Positions 13,130-23,920 of a stretch of 64,000 bases of DNA are shown piece after piece. The stretch's first letter is position 1, and each line of letters opens with the position of its first letter. Origin of the DNA: Talinum fruticosum (taxonomy: Eukaryota; Streptophyta; Magnoliopsida; Caryophyllales; Talinaceae); contig JAITYX010000003.1 of NCBI GenBank assembly GCA_021018815.1, positions 5,628,501-5,692,500 of the forward strand. The letters run 5' to 3'. The position numbers and the translations under genes were made by a program. A model generated the notes under the pieces. That model worked only from the letters and a program-made list of their open reading frames with translations, was not told where the DNA came from and did not search any database.

Positions 13130-13805
13130 TCAAACTAGGCGGCGGCGTCGGTAGGACAGGCGTGCGGCGACAGGACGAGCGACGGCGACGGCGGCGTCCT
13201 CCAAGCGGCAGCAACTGGCGGCACAAGGGGCGGGAGCAACCAAGGAGAACTCACCCATCTTTGGCTTTCGGGTTCCTCGGGCGGCGAACTAAGGGCAGCG
13301 AGACGGAAGCGGGGCGGCTCGAGACGGCAGCGGTGGTCGATCGGCGGTGGGAGGGGCTTGTCGACGGGTGGTGCTTGGGCTGGGCACTCTCGCTCGCAAA
13401 ATCGCTCGGACTCTCTCTCTCTCGCTTTCGGTTTCTCGGTCGGCGAAAGGCCGGATCTCGAATTTTATTCATCGTTAGCGACGAACTGTTCCGTCGCTAA
13501 CGACTACATTAATTTAATTATACTTTTTTTGTTTTTCCTAGATCTCGAAAATTCGAAATACCCCGACTACGGATTAGCGAAGGAATATTCCGTTGCTAAT
13601 TAGATCGACTGACGGAATAGCGACCGATATTTCCGTCGCTAATTCCAAATTAGCGACGGATGTCCTGTTTCCGTCGCTAATTCCGTCATTGTCTCGACAC
13701 GATTGCTAGTTTTATTCGGTTTACGTCGTTGATTCCGTCGCTATTTGGCGACGTAATCGTATCCGTCGCTAATTGTCGTCGCTATTGAACAATTTTGTAG
13801 TAGTG
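13130..13805 (-). repeat. CACTA-1 right end: GC-rich leader and subterminal repeats
   Basis: A GC-rich block at 13130-13480 has the composition of a first exon or leader. Its overlapping open frames have no recognisable domain, so they are not called as genes. From 13480 to 13790 come GCGACGGA / TCCGTCGCTA repeats, then TTTTGTAGTAGTG ending at 13805. Confidence 0.75.
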
Positions 13806-13829
13806 ATACATGCAAAGTCCGAGTCTTCA

Positions 13830-14663
13830 AATGTTTTAAAGCCGAGTTAGAAAACTTGAGACAAAGTCCGAAAGTACTCAAGACCGAGTCTTGAAAACAA
13901 TAAGACTAAGTTTGAGTCACTCAAAACAGAGAATGAGCAAGCTGAAAAGGAAGCTCAATGAGTCTCAAAAGCTTATTTTGAAACTCACTCAAGGTCGAAA
14001 AACCTTGATCTTTTACTCGACTCTCGGTGTGTCTCATTCAGGAAAGAAGAACTTACATATAATGTTGAAAATGAATCAAATTCCTATTCCAATCTTTTCA
14101 AAACCGATTCCAAAGCTGTAAAGTTCAAGAAGGCTGAGCATGGTCCTATTCATACAAATGAAAAGAGGACTGAGCCTGCACCAGTTTACAGGAAAAGGTC
14201 TTCTACACTGTTTACAAAAGAAAAGATTTTCAAAAGAAAGAGACACGAGACTTAGTTTGCAAGAAAGAAGGCTCGGAATTAGACCAAACCTAAAATCATT
14301 CAAATTTGGGTTCCCAAAAGTGCTCTTCCTTAGAAAAGGACCACAGTAAAGGGAGTTACTAGGTTTGTAAGAGGAAGTGAGAAGGGCTAGTTTGTTTTTG
14401 TTTTACGGGTGACTCAAAAAAGAAAGGTCACCGATACTTAGATAGTGGCTGCTCATGCCATATGTCCGGAGATTCAAGGCTCTTCTTAGAATTGGAAGAT
14501 TTGAAGGGAGGCAAAGTCACATTTGGAGATAATAGTAAAGGAAAGATAGTAGGGATTGGCAAGATTGGTGAAGGAAACAACTCGGTCAGTCCAGTCTACC
14601 TTGTTAAAGGGATGAAATACAATCTTTTCAACATCTCTCAACTGTGTAAAAAGGCCAAGAGGT
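13830..14663 (+). pseudogene. Element A: gag C-terminus, protease, pre-integrase start
   Basis: This is the continuation of element A beyond solo LTR C. A lysine- and glutamate-rich stretch (13835-14010) looks like a coiled coil. Basic linker sequence follows, then FVRGSEKG and, at about 14435, YLDSGCSCHMSGDSRLF, the aspartic protease active site with intact D-S-G. TFGDNSKGKIVGIG and YNLFNISQLC (14520-14645) continue into the region just before integrase. A 67-residue frame is open at 14462-14665; upstream parts carry stops. The text breaks at ISQLCKKAKR and jumps to the end of reverse transcriptase, showing an internal deletion of integrase and most of RT. Confidence 0.85.
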
Positions 14664-15420
14664 AAGGTTCACATCTTAGATGTGAAGTATGCAACAACAC
14701 CTATGAGTAGTAGTTTAAAACTAGACTCGGATGAAAAAGGTAAAGCTTTAGGTCGAAACTCTATAGAGGTATGATTGGATCCCTACTTTATCTCACATCT
14801 AGTAGGCGAGATATCATGTTTAATGTTTGCCTTTGTGCAAGATTTCAAGTTAATCTTAAGGAATCACATCTCACTACGATAAAGAGAATATTTAGATATC
14901 TTGCGGGGACTCGAAACTTAGTCTCCGGTATTTAAAGGATTCGAGATCCGACCCTCACTCGGATACTCGGATGTTGACTATGCTTGGATATAAGATTGAT
15001 AGAAAGAGCACATCATGAGCATGCAAATTTCTAGGTCAATCACTCATCTCCTGGTACTCAAAGAAGTAGAACTCACTTGCTCTATCAAATGTTGAGGTCT
15101 GAGTACATTGTAGTTGGAGCTTGTTGTGCTCGGATTCTCTGGATCAAGCAATACTTGAAGGATCTTGGACTATCATTAACATATATTCCAATCAAGTGTG
15201 ACAATCAAAGTGCAATCAGCATCACTAAGAATCCAGTTCAACATTCAAAGACAAAACACATTGTGGTCAGGTATCATTTTTGAGAGACCATTCTGAGAAA
15301 GGTGATATTGAACTCGAGTTTATTCCTACAAAATTTCAATTAGCTGATATTTTCACTAAGCCTCCGAGTGAAGATCATTTTTGCTTTATTAAGAATGAGC
15401 TTGGTATGTTAAATGCATGA
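14664..15420 (+). pseudogene. Element A: end of RT and RNase H
   Basis: The sequence reads TTPMSSSLKLDSDEKGKA, then MIGSLLYLTSSRRDIMFNVC, then a frameshifted HLTTIKRIFRYLAGT. These match the end of Copia reverse transcriptase. The RNase H block follows, with EYIVVGACCARILWIKQYLK, IKCDNQSAISITKNPVQHSK and LADIFTKP, ending MLNA and TGA at 15418-15420. The catalytic acidic residues around EVEYI and CDNQSA can be seen. Stops at about 14940, 15018 and 15070 and an indel near 15280 mean it is dead. Confidence 0.9.
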
Positions 15421-15977
15421 TTATCCGAGTTATTTCATGAGTTATTTCACTATGATTGATTGTTATATGCTTGTGTGTGAATAACAAATGGATTAGTTGA
15501 CATAGAATGGGACCGATTTATGAGTTATAAATTTTCTAAGTGTGTTCTAAGTCACTCGGACACATTATCGAGTCGGACTCTAGATTTTTAGCAAAATGGA
15601 CATCAAAATTCTGGGATTATCTCTAGATAAATGAAGAATCTTATAAATATTTTTGAAAATCCTTTCTTCTCTCTCTCGTCATGCGATCGATCGAAAAACT
15701 AGCCGTTGGAAGAAAGCCGATCGGAAAACTAGTCGTTACTCGTTGGGAGACTCAATGGTCCGATAACCGTTGCTTGATAACCGAGTCAAAAGGCAGTTGA
15801 AAGCTTTTACTCTCTTTAAATAACACCACTTCATTTTCACTCATTCACTTTACCTACTTATTGCTCACATTCTCGCTCACTTTGCTCTAGAATTCATTCA
15901 CTCTCGCACTCATACTCTCTCTCTATTTCTCAATTATCTATGCTCTCAACTGTCCAACACTCTCTATCTTCTCAATT
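15421..15977 (+). promoter_or_regulatory. Pol-to-env spacer with TATA-like element
   Basis: This non-coding spacer lies between the pol stop and the env-like ATG at 15978. At 15815-15830 it has CTCTTTAAATAACACC, a TATA-like sequence. About 130 bases of pyrimidine-rich leader without an ATG follow, resembling the start of a transcript. Whether it drives a separate env-like mRNA is inference. Confidence 0.35.
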
Positions 15978-17520
15978 ATGCCTAATAGAGGTTAAGCCGT
16001 GGAAGGAGGTTCGGCCACAAAGAAGGCCGGAACCAAGTTCACTCGTTCGAGGCTCGCTCAAGGAAAGAGGAAAGCTCCCGCCTCATAAGACCCAAAACTC
16101 ATGGTCGCCCAACATTTCTCCTCGGACTCTTCCCAAAAAAAAAATTTTCTTGGTTGAAATCCATTGTCAAACCGGGGTTTATAACTAACTATAATTTTGT
16201 GAGTATATCTACCCAGGCCTTGTTACTCGAATTCTATACTCACATGACAGACAAGAGATAATGTTATCTCTTACGTCGTTTAAGGAAAAATTGTTCGAAT
16301 CAACCTTGCTCTACTTCACGAACTCTTCGATGTGAAGTCTCTCTTTCTAAATTCCAATCCCATTCCCTTCAATGAAGTCGCAGATGACTTCACCGATAAG
16401 TATGCTAAAGAACCTCCTCGATCCGGAAAGAATTTTTCTATGACTCGGATGACCTTAAAAGCCGGACTTTTGTGCTTCAATCTTATGAGGACTTTCTTTT
16501 CTTACTATCCATCAAAAGAGAACCCCAACAACGAAAGTTCCAAAAGTTCTCTTTGATATTCCGGAAGGATATGAGGTTAACCTCTTTCCTTTCATCATAG
16601 AACAGATTGCTTCTATTCCATTTGACTAGAAAAAGACTCCCCATCCTTTCAAAGCCCTTCTTTCTAATATTTTTGCTCGGTTTGAGGTCCATCTCCCTTC
16701 GACCCAAACTCTTTCTTAGAGCCTGCCGTTTGTTTGACAGAGATGAAATCATTAACCTTGGATATCGGAAATCAAATCCGGTGTCCGGGTTCACTCCTCC
16801 GAGTTAGCACCTCCTCCTCCACCTTAGACTCAAACTGGTCCCGAGGTTGCACTTCTCATTGCTTGGACCATCCACTTCTTTACCCGGCCCTTCTATTGAA
16901 CTTCTTCATAAGGTGGCCAACCAACTTGTCTCTCTGGCTAAAGAGTTGCAGTTATCTCTAAGAGTCTTCTAGGCTTTCATACCTATATTGACTAAGATGT
17001 AAAGTCGAGCTCGGACTCAAATTTAGTAGAGTCGGACACCGATCACTAAGTTGAAAGAGGTTATCAAGCAACAACATGTTCAAATCCACCACCTCCAAGA
17101 GAGAAGGTCCAAGGCAGGCGAGGACTCGAGAATCTAATGAAGAGAAATCGAGGAGTCCTCCAATTCTTCCGAGTCTAAGTTATAAGAAGTCGAAGAAGAA
17201 GCGGAAGAAGGATAAAGAGAGGCTGAAGGAGGAGCTAAAGAAGGAGAAAAGGAGGAAGAAGCAGCTCAACATGGGGATAAGGGCACCAAAGAACTCGAGG
17301 TGATATCTTCTAATCACGGTCGAGTGCCTTAGAAGAGGCCGGTGATGTCGGCCGGTCTAAGGCCCCTGCCTCGGAATCTTAGCTTGCAGCGGCTTTCACC
17401 GAAGAAGAAGAAGAAGCCGAGGAAGATCTACCTCTAGCTTGTAGAAGCGAGGATCATGCCATTACCGAATCTACCCCTACTATTGCCACCTCGCCCAATT
17501 GTTTCTACTTAAGGATACGA
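15978..17520 (+). pseudogene. Env-like third ORF of element A
   Basis: The ATG at 15978 begins a frame reading MPNRG, then (after a stop) GGSATKKAGTKFTRSRLAQ, a basic stretch. Further blocks are open at 16332-16556 (SLFLNSNPIPFNEVADDFTDKY) and at 17076-17303, the latter very rich in lysine, glutamate and arginine and likely coiled coil. SIRE/Maximus-lineage Copia elements typically carry an extra env-like ORF between pol and the 3' LTR, and this region has the right position and size. I see no clear signal peptide or membrane helix, and the frame is broken many times. Its role is unknown even in intact relatives. Confidence 0.55.
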
Positions 17521-17989
17521 GGCATAGGCGCAACACTCGATCTTCCACTTCTCGCCGATCGCCCCTCCTTCTTAATTTCAAAATCTTTTTTTTTTTTTAT
17601 CCAACATCTGTTGTACTTAGTTGTTCTTTCCTCCCTCTTTTTGTTATGTTTTTCCGAAATGCATAGCGGGAGAGAAAAGATAGAAAATATAGATGTTTGG
17701 TTTGGGGGAGTTTTTCCCTTAATTGTTTCGTGTTTGTTTCGTACAAATTGCTTCTCTAATGAATGAATTTCTATTATTTCGAGCATATGTTTCATACTTA
17801 CTCGATATATTATTCCTTACTCTATAACAAGTATGCTCGATTATTTCAAGAAGCATGTTCCGAGTTATATATGATCTAAGCTAAACTATCATACATCCAT
17901 CGTTATTCTTTCTTGCTCTAATCAACTCTCAAAAAAACTTGACTCTTTAAACCGATTAGTTTATATCTTAAGTATGAAATGTCTTTCAT
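17521..17989. other. Element A 3' untranslated region
   Basis: AT-rich sequence between the env-like ORF and the polypurine tract, with a poly-T run at 17585-17599. No gene is seen. Confidence 0.5.
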
Positions 17990-18003
17990 AAAAAGAGGGA
18001 GAT
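17990..18003 (+). promoter_or_regulatory. Polypurine tract of element A
   Basis: An almost pure purine run, aaaaagagggagat, directly before the LTR start TGAAGACTCGG at 18004. This is where plus-strand DNA synthesis is primed in LTR elements. Confidence 0.8.
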
Positions 18004-18999
18004 TGAAGACTCGGGTATAAGTCTCTATCTCTTTATGGTTTTGATTCGAAGTCATTATGAGTTTTTAAGAAACTCATATCTAAGTTTTTATTATGTTCTT
18101 ACCCATTCAGAAACCATTCATCAAGCATAACATTCTTAAGCTGTGTTTTTGACCTACTCGAGACACAACTCAAAATAATGGCAAGAGTAAATATTTTCTC
18201 AAACACTTTTTCTAAGCACTGACTTGTTGTTCTAAGAGAAAAGAATTACAACGTTAATTCCACTTTGTAAGTCGGTTTATTTATTGAGAATTATTTACTT
18301 CATCAAGTTTATGTATTCCGATGTTTTATTCCTTCTAACTTCATAATTTTAAGGATTAACTTAAGATGGAATTTGAACCTAAAGAATATTAGACTCGGAA
18401 AATTCCATTCTTTTAGGTCTGAACATAATTAAGTGCTTAATTACTTTGAATTAATTAATATCTTTGTGTAATCTTAGACCAAAGTATTTTTATACTTTGA
18501 GTACCACTTTGATTTGCTTTTGCAGGTTAATTAAGGAAGTTTAATCTAAATTTGAAAGGCCAAGCAGTCGGTTTCTATCCGTTAAACACACTACTAGAAA
18601 AAGGTTTCTAATGATGGATAAATTGATCGTTAAAAGTACATTTTATCGTCGTTAAAAGTAATTAATGACCAAAAAATTTTGGTCGTCAGTCGTCGTTAGT
18701 GCTTCCCTCGTTAATACTTTTAACGATGACTTTAAAATTTTCGTCGTCACTTAAAATAACGATGAAACAAGATGTCGTCATAATTAGTTGATTGAAAAAC
18801 GATGAACTACATATCATTAACGACAAAATTTTTCGTCGTAGATTTAAAAGAACCATAAATACAAAAATTAAAATCATGATCATTAACAACCAATTTGGTT
18901 CATTGTTATTTCTTTAACGATTAACATTTTCATCATTAATGATATTATGATTAACCTAAATATATAGTAACAAGAAACTCGAATTGATATGTATTAATT

Positions 19000-20289
19000 C
19001 CTTTGAATACCACCGGTCCGCGAATACACAATATAAAACATAACCTAATATCAAAAGCATCCTAAAACACATAATCAAAAAAACAATCGAGGAAACTAGA
19101 AGTTCTCATAGTAATTGATATCCGAGTACAAGCAATATTAACCAAAAACTAAAAAAATGAAGTCCTCCAAATGATTTAGAAAGTATAAATCTTCATCAAC
19201 TACTCATAAAAGGTAAGGAAGTGTTGGAACTTGAATAAGCGAGTCCGGATCTCTAAACAAATCCACATCTGCAAAAAATAGAGAATTATTAGAACTTTTA
19301 CAAAATTGCAAAAGTATTCAACTTCTTATCAAACATATGTAACTCAAACAAACAACCACCACTTGATGTTCGAGCTACAACTTCATCATCGGTGCATTGT
19401 ATTATATAATACATGCGAAGCCGATGGAACATCTCCATCGCAAATATCAAAGATGCATGAATGTTTGAAAATGGTCAAACAAATTTTGTCCATGGATGGA
19501 AGGGTTATACCAAGGGCATCAACACCATGACAAGGAGACAGGAAGAGCTAAGGAGAGCATAATAGGTTAGACTTTATAAAAAAGGGATAAATCTCTTAAG
19601 TCAATCAAGTTAAGAGCAAGTGCAATGGAAATATATTCATGATTCCTACACATCAACATTCTTTCTTTCCAATCTCAAAAAATATATTGTTCCCTACCAT
19701 CAAAAAGTATATTGTTTAATCAAGGAACCACGAAGCAAAGCTAACGGATCATAGTGCCAAACTTACGGTTCTTCCGTAAAGCATATTCGGGCAAAATCAA
19801 GTCTTTAATAGTGCTTTTACACTTGATTGAAACCTATATGTCAAAATCATGCTCCGACTTTGTCTCAAGTATCCTTATAACCTTCCTACTCCAAAATCAC
19901 AATTATAATCACAAACCCAAAAGGAAGTCCCAAAAGCAAATGTTTCAATTCTTTCCCTCTAAATGTGACAACAAATCTTAGGCAGTCGAAGTATATCCCA
20001 ATTGTCAACTATTAACCGGTTACACTAAGTTTCAATCACAATTGACCTTCATGTCTCACATCAAACAATGTTTGATATTTCATCGCATTCTATTAAACTA
20101 AATCAAGCTACTCACCTGGCGAAAACAAGGTTCATTTTAAGTCGATGGATTATGGATGTTGAACTGCTGGAAAAGGGCATCCTTGAAATTCGCTATTTCG
20201 ACTCAACCGACTCTAAACAATTTTGAAGCTTTTCGTTTTCTGTTTCAACTATTGCCACACGTTCATGAAGAACCTCATTTAGAGGACAG
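19000..20289. other. CACTA-2 interior without recognised gene
   Basis: Short open frames (19306-19530, 19754-19981) have no domain or family match I can name. 20160-20290 may be a decayed 3' extension of the palmitoyltransferase copy, but the reading is lost. Confidence 0.4.
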
Positions 20290-22127
20290 ACTTAGGTTAG
20301 TAAAAGAGCTAACTTGTGACATCCGGGGACTCTGTCCACCTCCTACTTCTTGTTGCTCCTGCTCCCTCGGAGCAACTATGTAGTCGTACGTGCTAATTCC
20401 CTATAACGATTAATTGAAGGTTATATTGCTGGTCAAAATAAGTTATTGCTAACATTGAAAAGCCAAAAGCGAAAACCTTGATGAGGAGAATAAGCAACTC
20501 GGAATCGTTGGTGTTTTTGAAATCGTTGACTTAGCTTACCTTCTTGATGAGGAGAATGTGGAAGAAGAAAAGCTAAGCCAATGGTAGAGTAGCCAGCATT
20601 GCCAAAATAGTGCACGAGACCACTGGATTAATAAAAGCACACCCCATCGGACCCAAAAAAATAAAACAAAAAAAAAAAAGAGGATTAGGATATCTCTCAT
20701 AAAACCTTTAATAGCCTGTTAGACAGAATAATAGTATGGATACTTGTAATTTGCTCATGAATTTACTGAGAAAAATGTAAGAATATAGAATGGGATACGA
20801 CCACTACGATTACAAAAGGCACCATGGGGAAACTGCTTCCAAGTTTTGAAATAATCTCTCGCATTGAATCTCTTGTGCTCAAGAAATGAATAAATCAGGA
20901 CAAGGATCCCACTAGACCATTGAAGAATAACCTGCAATCTCAAAGCCCCAAATGTAGAGGCCATTCACACACACGTCGGTAATTATCTAAAATAAAAATG
21001 TCATGAAAATAGAAATGCTTCTTGATTCAACATCTAGCTTGTTGAGATAGTAGGTCTAGATTGCTGAAAATAGAATGGTATGAAATGAATGAGTATGTCC
21101 TGGTAAAAAGCCATAGAGTTTGCAGGGTTTCGAAATCTTGAAAACCAAGATAGACGCCAAATAATAAAGCTGTCCTAAACTTACAGCCTAAATTGATCAA
21201 TAAAATGATGATCATTTTTCAAGTTCTTCATGTTCTATATGCAAATGATTGATGTCATTACATACCAATAGAATTGCCACAATCATGAGGGTGAAAAATT
21301 GCCTGTAGTTCCTTTTACCTATACGAGTTATTGAGCCACTTGCATCCAAGAGTAAATGCGGACATGAGAAGCTTCTTTAAGGCAAAGGCAACTAATTCAA
21401 ACAAATAGAAGATTAAGCTGCCTCAAATACCCGGCAATGGTGATCAAAATGATCAACACATTTATCACAAACTCTGCAGGTGCTTGCTGTACTTGTAAAC
21501 CTACATTCGAAACATCATTTTGAACACGGAAAGATGGGCAAATCACAAAAATTAAGGAAATGATCCAATGACCACACATTAAACATAATTAGTGTCCTGT
21601 AAATAGCGAGACAATGTTCATCTTCACTGATTGGATGTTTTTACTACACAGGATGTTGGGAAATCTTTTTCTTTTAATTTTTTCTGTTTAACACCACCTG
21701 AGCAAATGATATATAACTTAGATAGATGGTGACAGATACAATCAAATTGAAGCATGTGATGATACCTCAACTTCACACAAATTGCAATAGAACATACCAT
21801 CCTCACTTGTATGTCGCTCGGAAGATTCTTCGAGATGGACTTATGCAGTTGCGAGAGGAAAGCACAGGGAAAGCACAATACTCCTATAATGCAAGATAAA
21901 CAATTTGTTGATTTGTCTCTTTCTTCGTGTTCAACGTCCGAATCTACCGCGTTAGCATCGGAGCTCTTGACGTCCCCATCAAAAGCATTATCCCCCTTAC
22001 CTCCAACATTCACATTTTGCTTTGACAAAGTAGATTCTCTGCCTAATTTAGAATCCTTTGCTTTGGCATGGTGTCCTTTACCCGATGTTTTACGAGTATT
22101 TCTTAGACTTGAAAAGCCACGGGTCTG
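20290..22127 (-). pseudogene. Captured DHHC palmitoyltransferase (PAT) pseudogene
   Basis: Exon-like blocks on the minus strand read as a plant S-acyltransferase, with GT/AG borders for most. Block 22127-21766 has FKSKKY, then SEDGMFYCNLCEVEV. Block 21500-21431 has YKYSKH, then CRVCDKCVDHFDHHCR, the catalytic DHHC motif. Block 21338-21266 has WLNN and CIGKRNYRQFFTLM. Block 20931-20765 has VILQWSSGILVLIYSFLEHK. Block about 20619-20540 has ATLPLA*LFFFHILLIKK, and block 20400-20290 has ISTYDYIVAPREQEQQ. Membrane segments are recognisable. Single-base insertions before CRVC and CIGK, a shift after KRFN and a stop in LA*LFF kill it. The first exon is missing. Introns are retained, so it was copied from genomic DNA. 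Confidence 0.9.
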
Positions 22128-22322
22128 CTAGATCAGTTGCTTCACACCGGATATATAGGCCAAAGACGCTAAATATCTGAAAAGAAAGGTGGCATTATCA
22201 GGATCCCACTAAAAATAATGCATAATGTTAATCAAAAAGATAACGTGTTAAGAAATAGAACTACAAGGTATTCATGCCTCAGATTTGCCCCATGTTCTTA
22301 ATCAAATATACTGTAATGCAGT

Positions 22323-22394
<72 letters not shown>

Positions 22395-22399
22395 AGAGG
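22323..22399. repeat. (TG)n(AG)n microsatellite
   Basis: An uninterrupted TG run passes into a long AG run ending AGGGAGGGAGAGGGAG. It is in CACTA-2, upstream of the PAT copy. Confidence 0.95.
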
Positions 22400-23920
22400 G
22401 AGTACATTGGAACAGAGCCATCCATTAACTTTTAGCTACGAAGTGATTGCCTAATATCATATCATGACAAACAACTAAAAAGGCACATATATGAAACCAG
22501 ATTTCTTTGAACAAAAAGTTTGGCAAATCAATAGCTTTTCCCACTTCTGCTCAAATCTTAGGATAGGCATGATTCATTGCAATAAAATGTATCACACCCC
22601 TAAAGACTAATAATAGTTGTATTCAAAGTCTGCAGTGACTACCGAGCACCAAATGTTGAAGTCAAGGAAATCCAACAAAGTCGGAATGTTAATATCTAAG
22701 TGTAGAAAGATTTTGCTTACTATGTGATCGAAACAATCCCGGAATCGGGTGGACAAACATGCAGTAGACACCGGAAAATTAAGAATCTCATAGTTTTCTA
22801 AAGCGGAAGAGCTTAGAACTTATCACTAATTAGTAATTAGGTATATCTTCGGTGCGAGATCCAAAACACTCATCATAACTCGGTTAATTGCATCAAGAAC
22901 CAACACAAGCTAAGATAGCTATGTCATTCCACCCTAAGCCAGTCCAGAGGCAGATTTTGAATGAACTTTAGGAAGTGACATATATAGAACAACATCAATG
23001 TAATATTAGGTTATATTTACAAAGTGTAGCTAGGCGACATGCCTTATTTATATCCGAACCATTACCACTCAACACCAACCCCTGTCTACATAATGGATTA
23101 TGGTGAAGAAAGACCAATGATATGAAGAATGATAGTTGGGAGGGAGCGGGGAGCAATTAAGAGTGTACACTAGCCAAACATTGAAAGCAGCTCGGGTTCG
23201 GAGGCAAAAGTCGGCAAGCAAGACAAAGCCACAAATACAGGACCTTCTACTAAGAGGCAACGGGATCTAAAGAGAGATGAATAATTTAGCTTCAGCTACC
23301 CTTTCGATTAACTAGCAAGGATTAAAGGCTAGGGTTCTGTACTTAGCACATAGTGTTACGTACTTCAACTACCCATTGTACAACATGTAAAAGAATAAAG
23401 ACTAAAAATCAAAGCAGAAATCAATTGAAAAATTAGGGGATAATTTGGAGAACAAAAACCCTCGTACACGGAAATCAACCGCAAAATTAGGCAGCGCGGG
23501 CTTTGGCAATGGCAAGGCTGTCGGCGGCCGGCGATTGATTGTCGGAGAGACTGTGTGAATGAGGAGGGCAGAGGGCGAGGCAGTCCGTGGTTAGCGATTT
23601 CGGACCGAGCGTGATAGTAGCAAGTGCGAGAGGGTAACAGCGAGCGAGAGAGGAGGGCGGATGGCGAGGTAGTCCGTGGTCGGTGACCGGCGATCGAGTG
23701 TCGAAGAGAGACAGAGACCGTGAGTAGTGCGAGATGCTGAGAGTAGTGCGATTGAGAGCAAAGCATCAATGGCGATTCAAGAACTAGAGGCAAACGAAGA
23801 AAGAAGACAAGTAGCGAGTCGTGCGTGGTTTGATAGTTTCGTGTAGTAATTTTGACATAGGAGGAAAATTATAAGTAAAATGTTTTATTTTATTTTTATT
23901 TTTCCTCCTATTTATAATAA
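22400..23920. other. CACTA-2 upstream segment, unrecognised
   Basis: AT-rich sequence, then a GC-rich part at 23470-23790. Its minus-strand frame (23365-23793) contains two related SIAGHRP / SIAGRRQ blocks and a repeated gcgaggcagtccgtgg / gcgaggtagtccgtgg motif. This could be a leader or first exon for the PAT copy, or random open sequence. No domain is seen. Confidence 0.35.

Larger units (their letters stand above)
5579..13805 (-). mobile_element. CACTA-1, composite CACTA/EnSpm element
   Basis: The element is 8227 bp. It starts CACTACTAGAAAA at 5579 and ends TTTTGTAGTAGTG at 13805, with a 3-bp duplication ATA at 5576-5578 and 13806-13808. Both ends carry dense subterminal repeats of the GCGACGGA / CCGTCGCT type (5600-5910 and 13480-13790). 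Genes run on the minus strand: a GC-rich leader (13130-13480), a TNP2-like transposase (8797-12358), then TNP1-like parts (8059-8555 and 6228-7225). A third terminus at 8042 shows the structure is composite. All coding parts are broken. It lies 21 bp inside one end of solo LTR C. Confidence 0.93.
4068..13829 (-). repeat. Solo LTR C, split by CACTA-1
   Basis: This is a minus-oriented LTR of the same family. It begins TGAAGGTTTGC at 4068 and ends CGAGTCTTCA at 13829. It is flanked by a perfect 5-bp duplication, AATGT at 4063-4067 and 13830-13834, and no internal region is attached, which makes it a solo LTR. The LTR itself is 4068-5578 plus 13809-13829, about 1.53 kb; the rest is CACTA-1. It interrupts gag of element A, and A's reading resumes directly after the second AATGT. 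Confidence 0.92.

Noticed and set aside
13162..13500. 112-residue arginine-rich frame in a GC-rich block
   Set aside because: Overlapping open frames on both strands in a GC-rich CACTA leader; composition alone explains them.
22323..22399. Long TG/AG run as a possible regulatory or Z-DNA element
   Set aside because: It is a plain microsatellite within a non-autonomous transposon; nothing around it supports a function.
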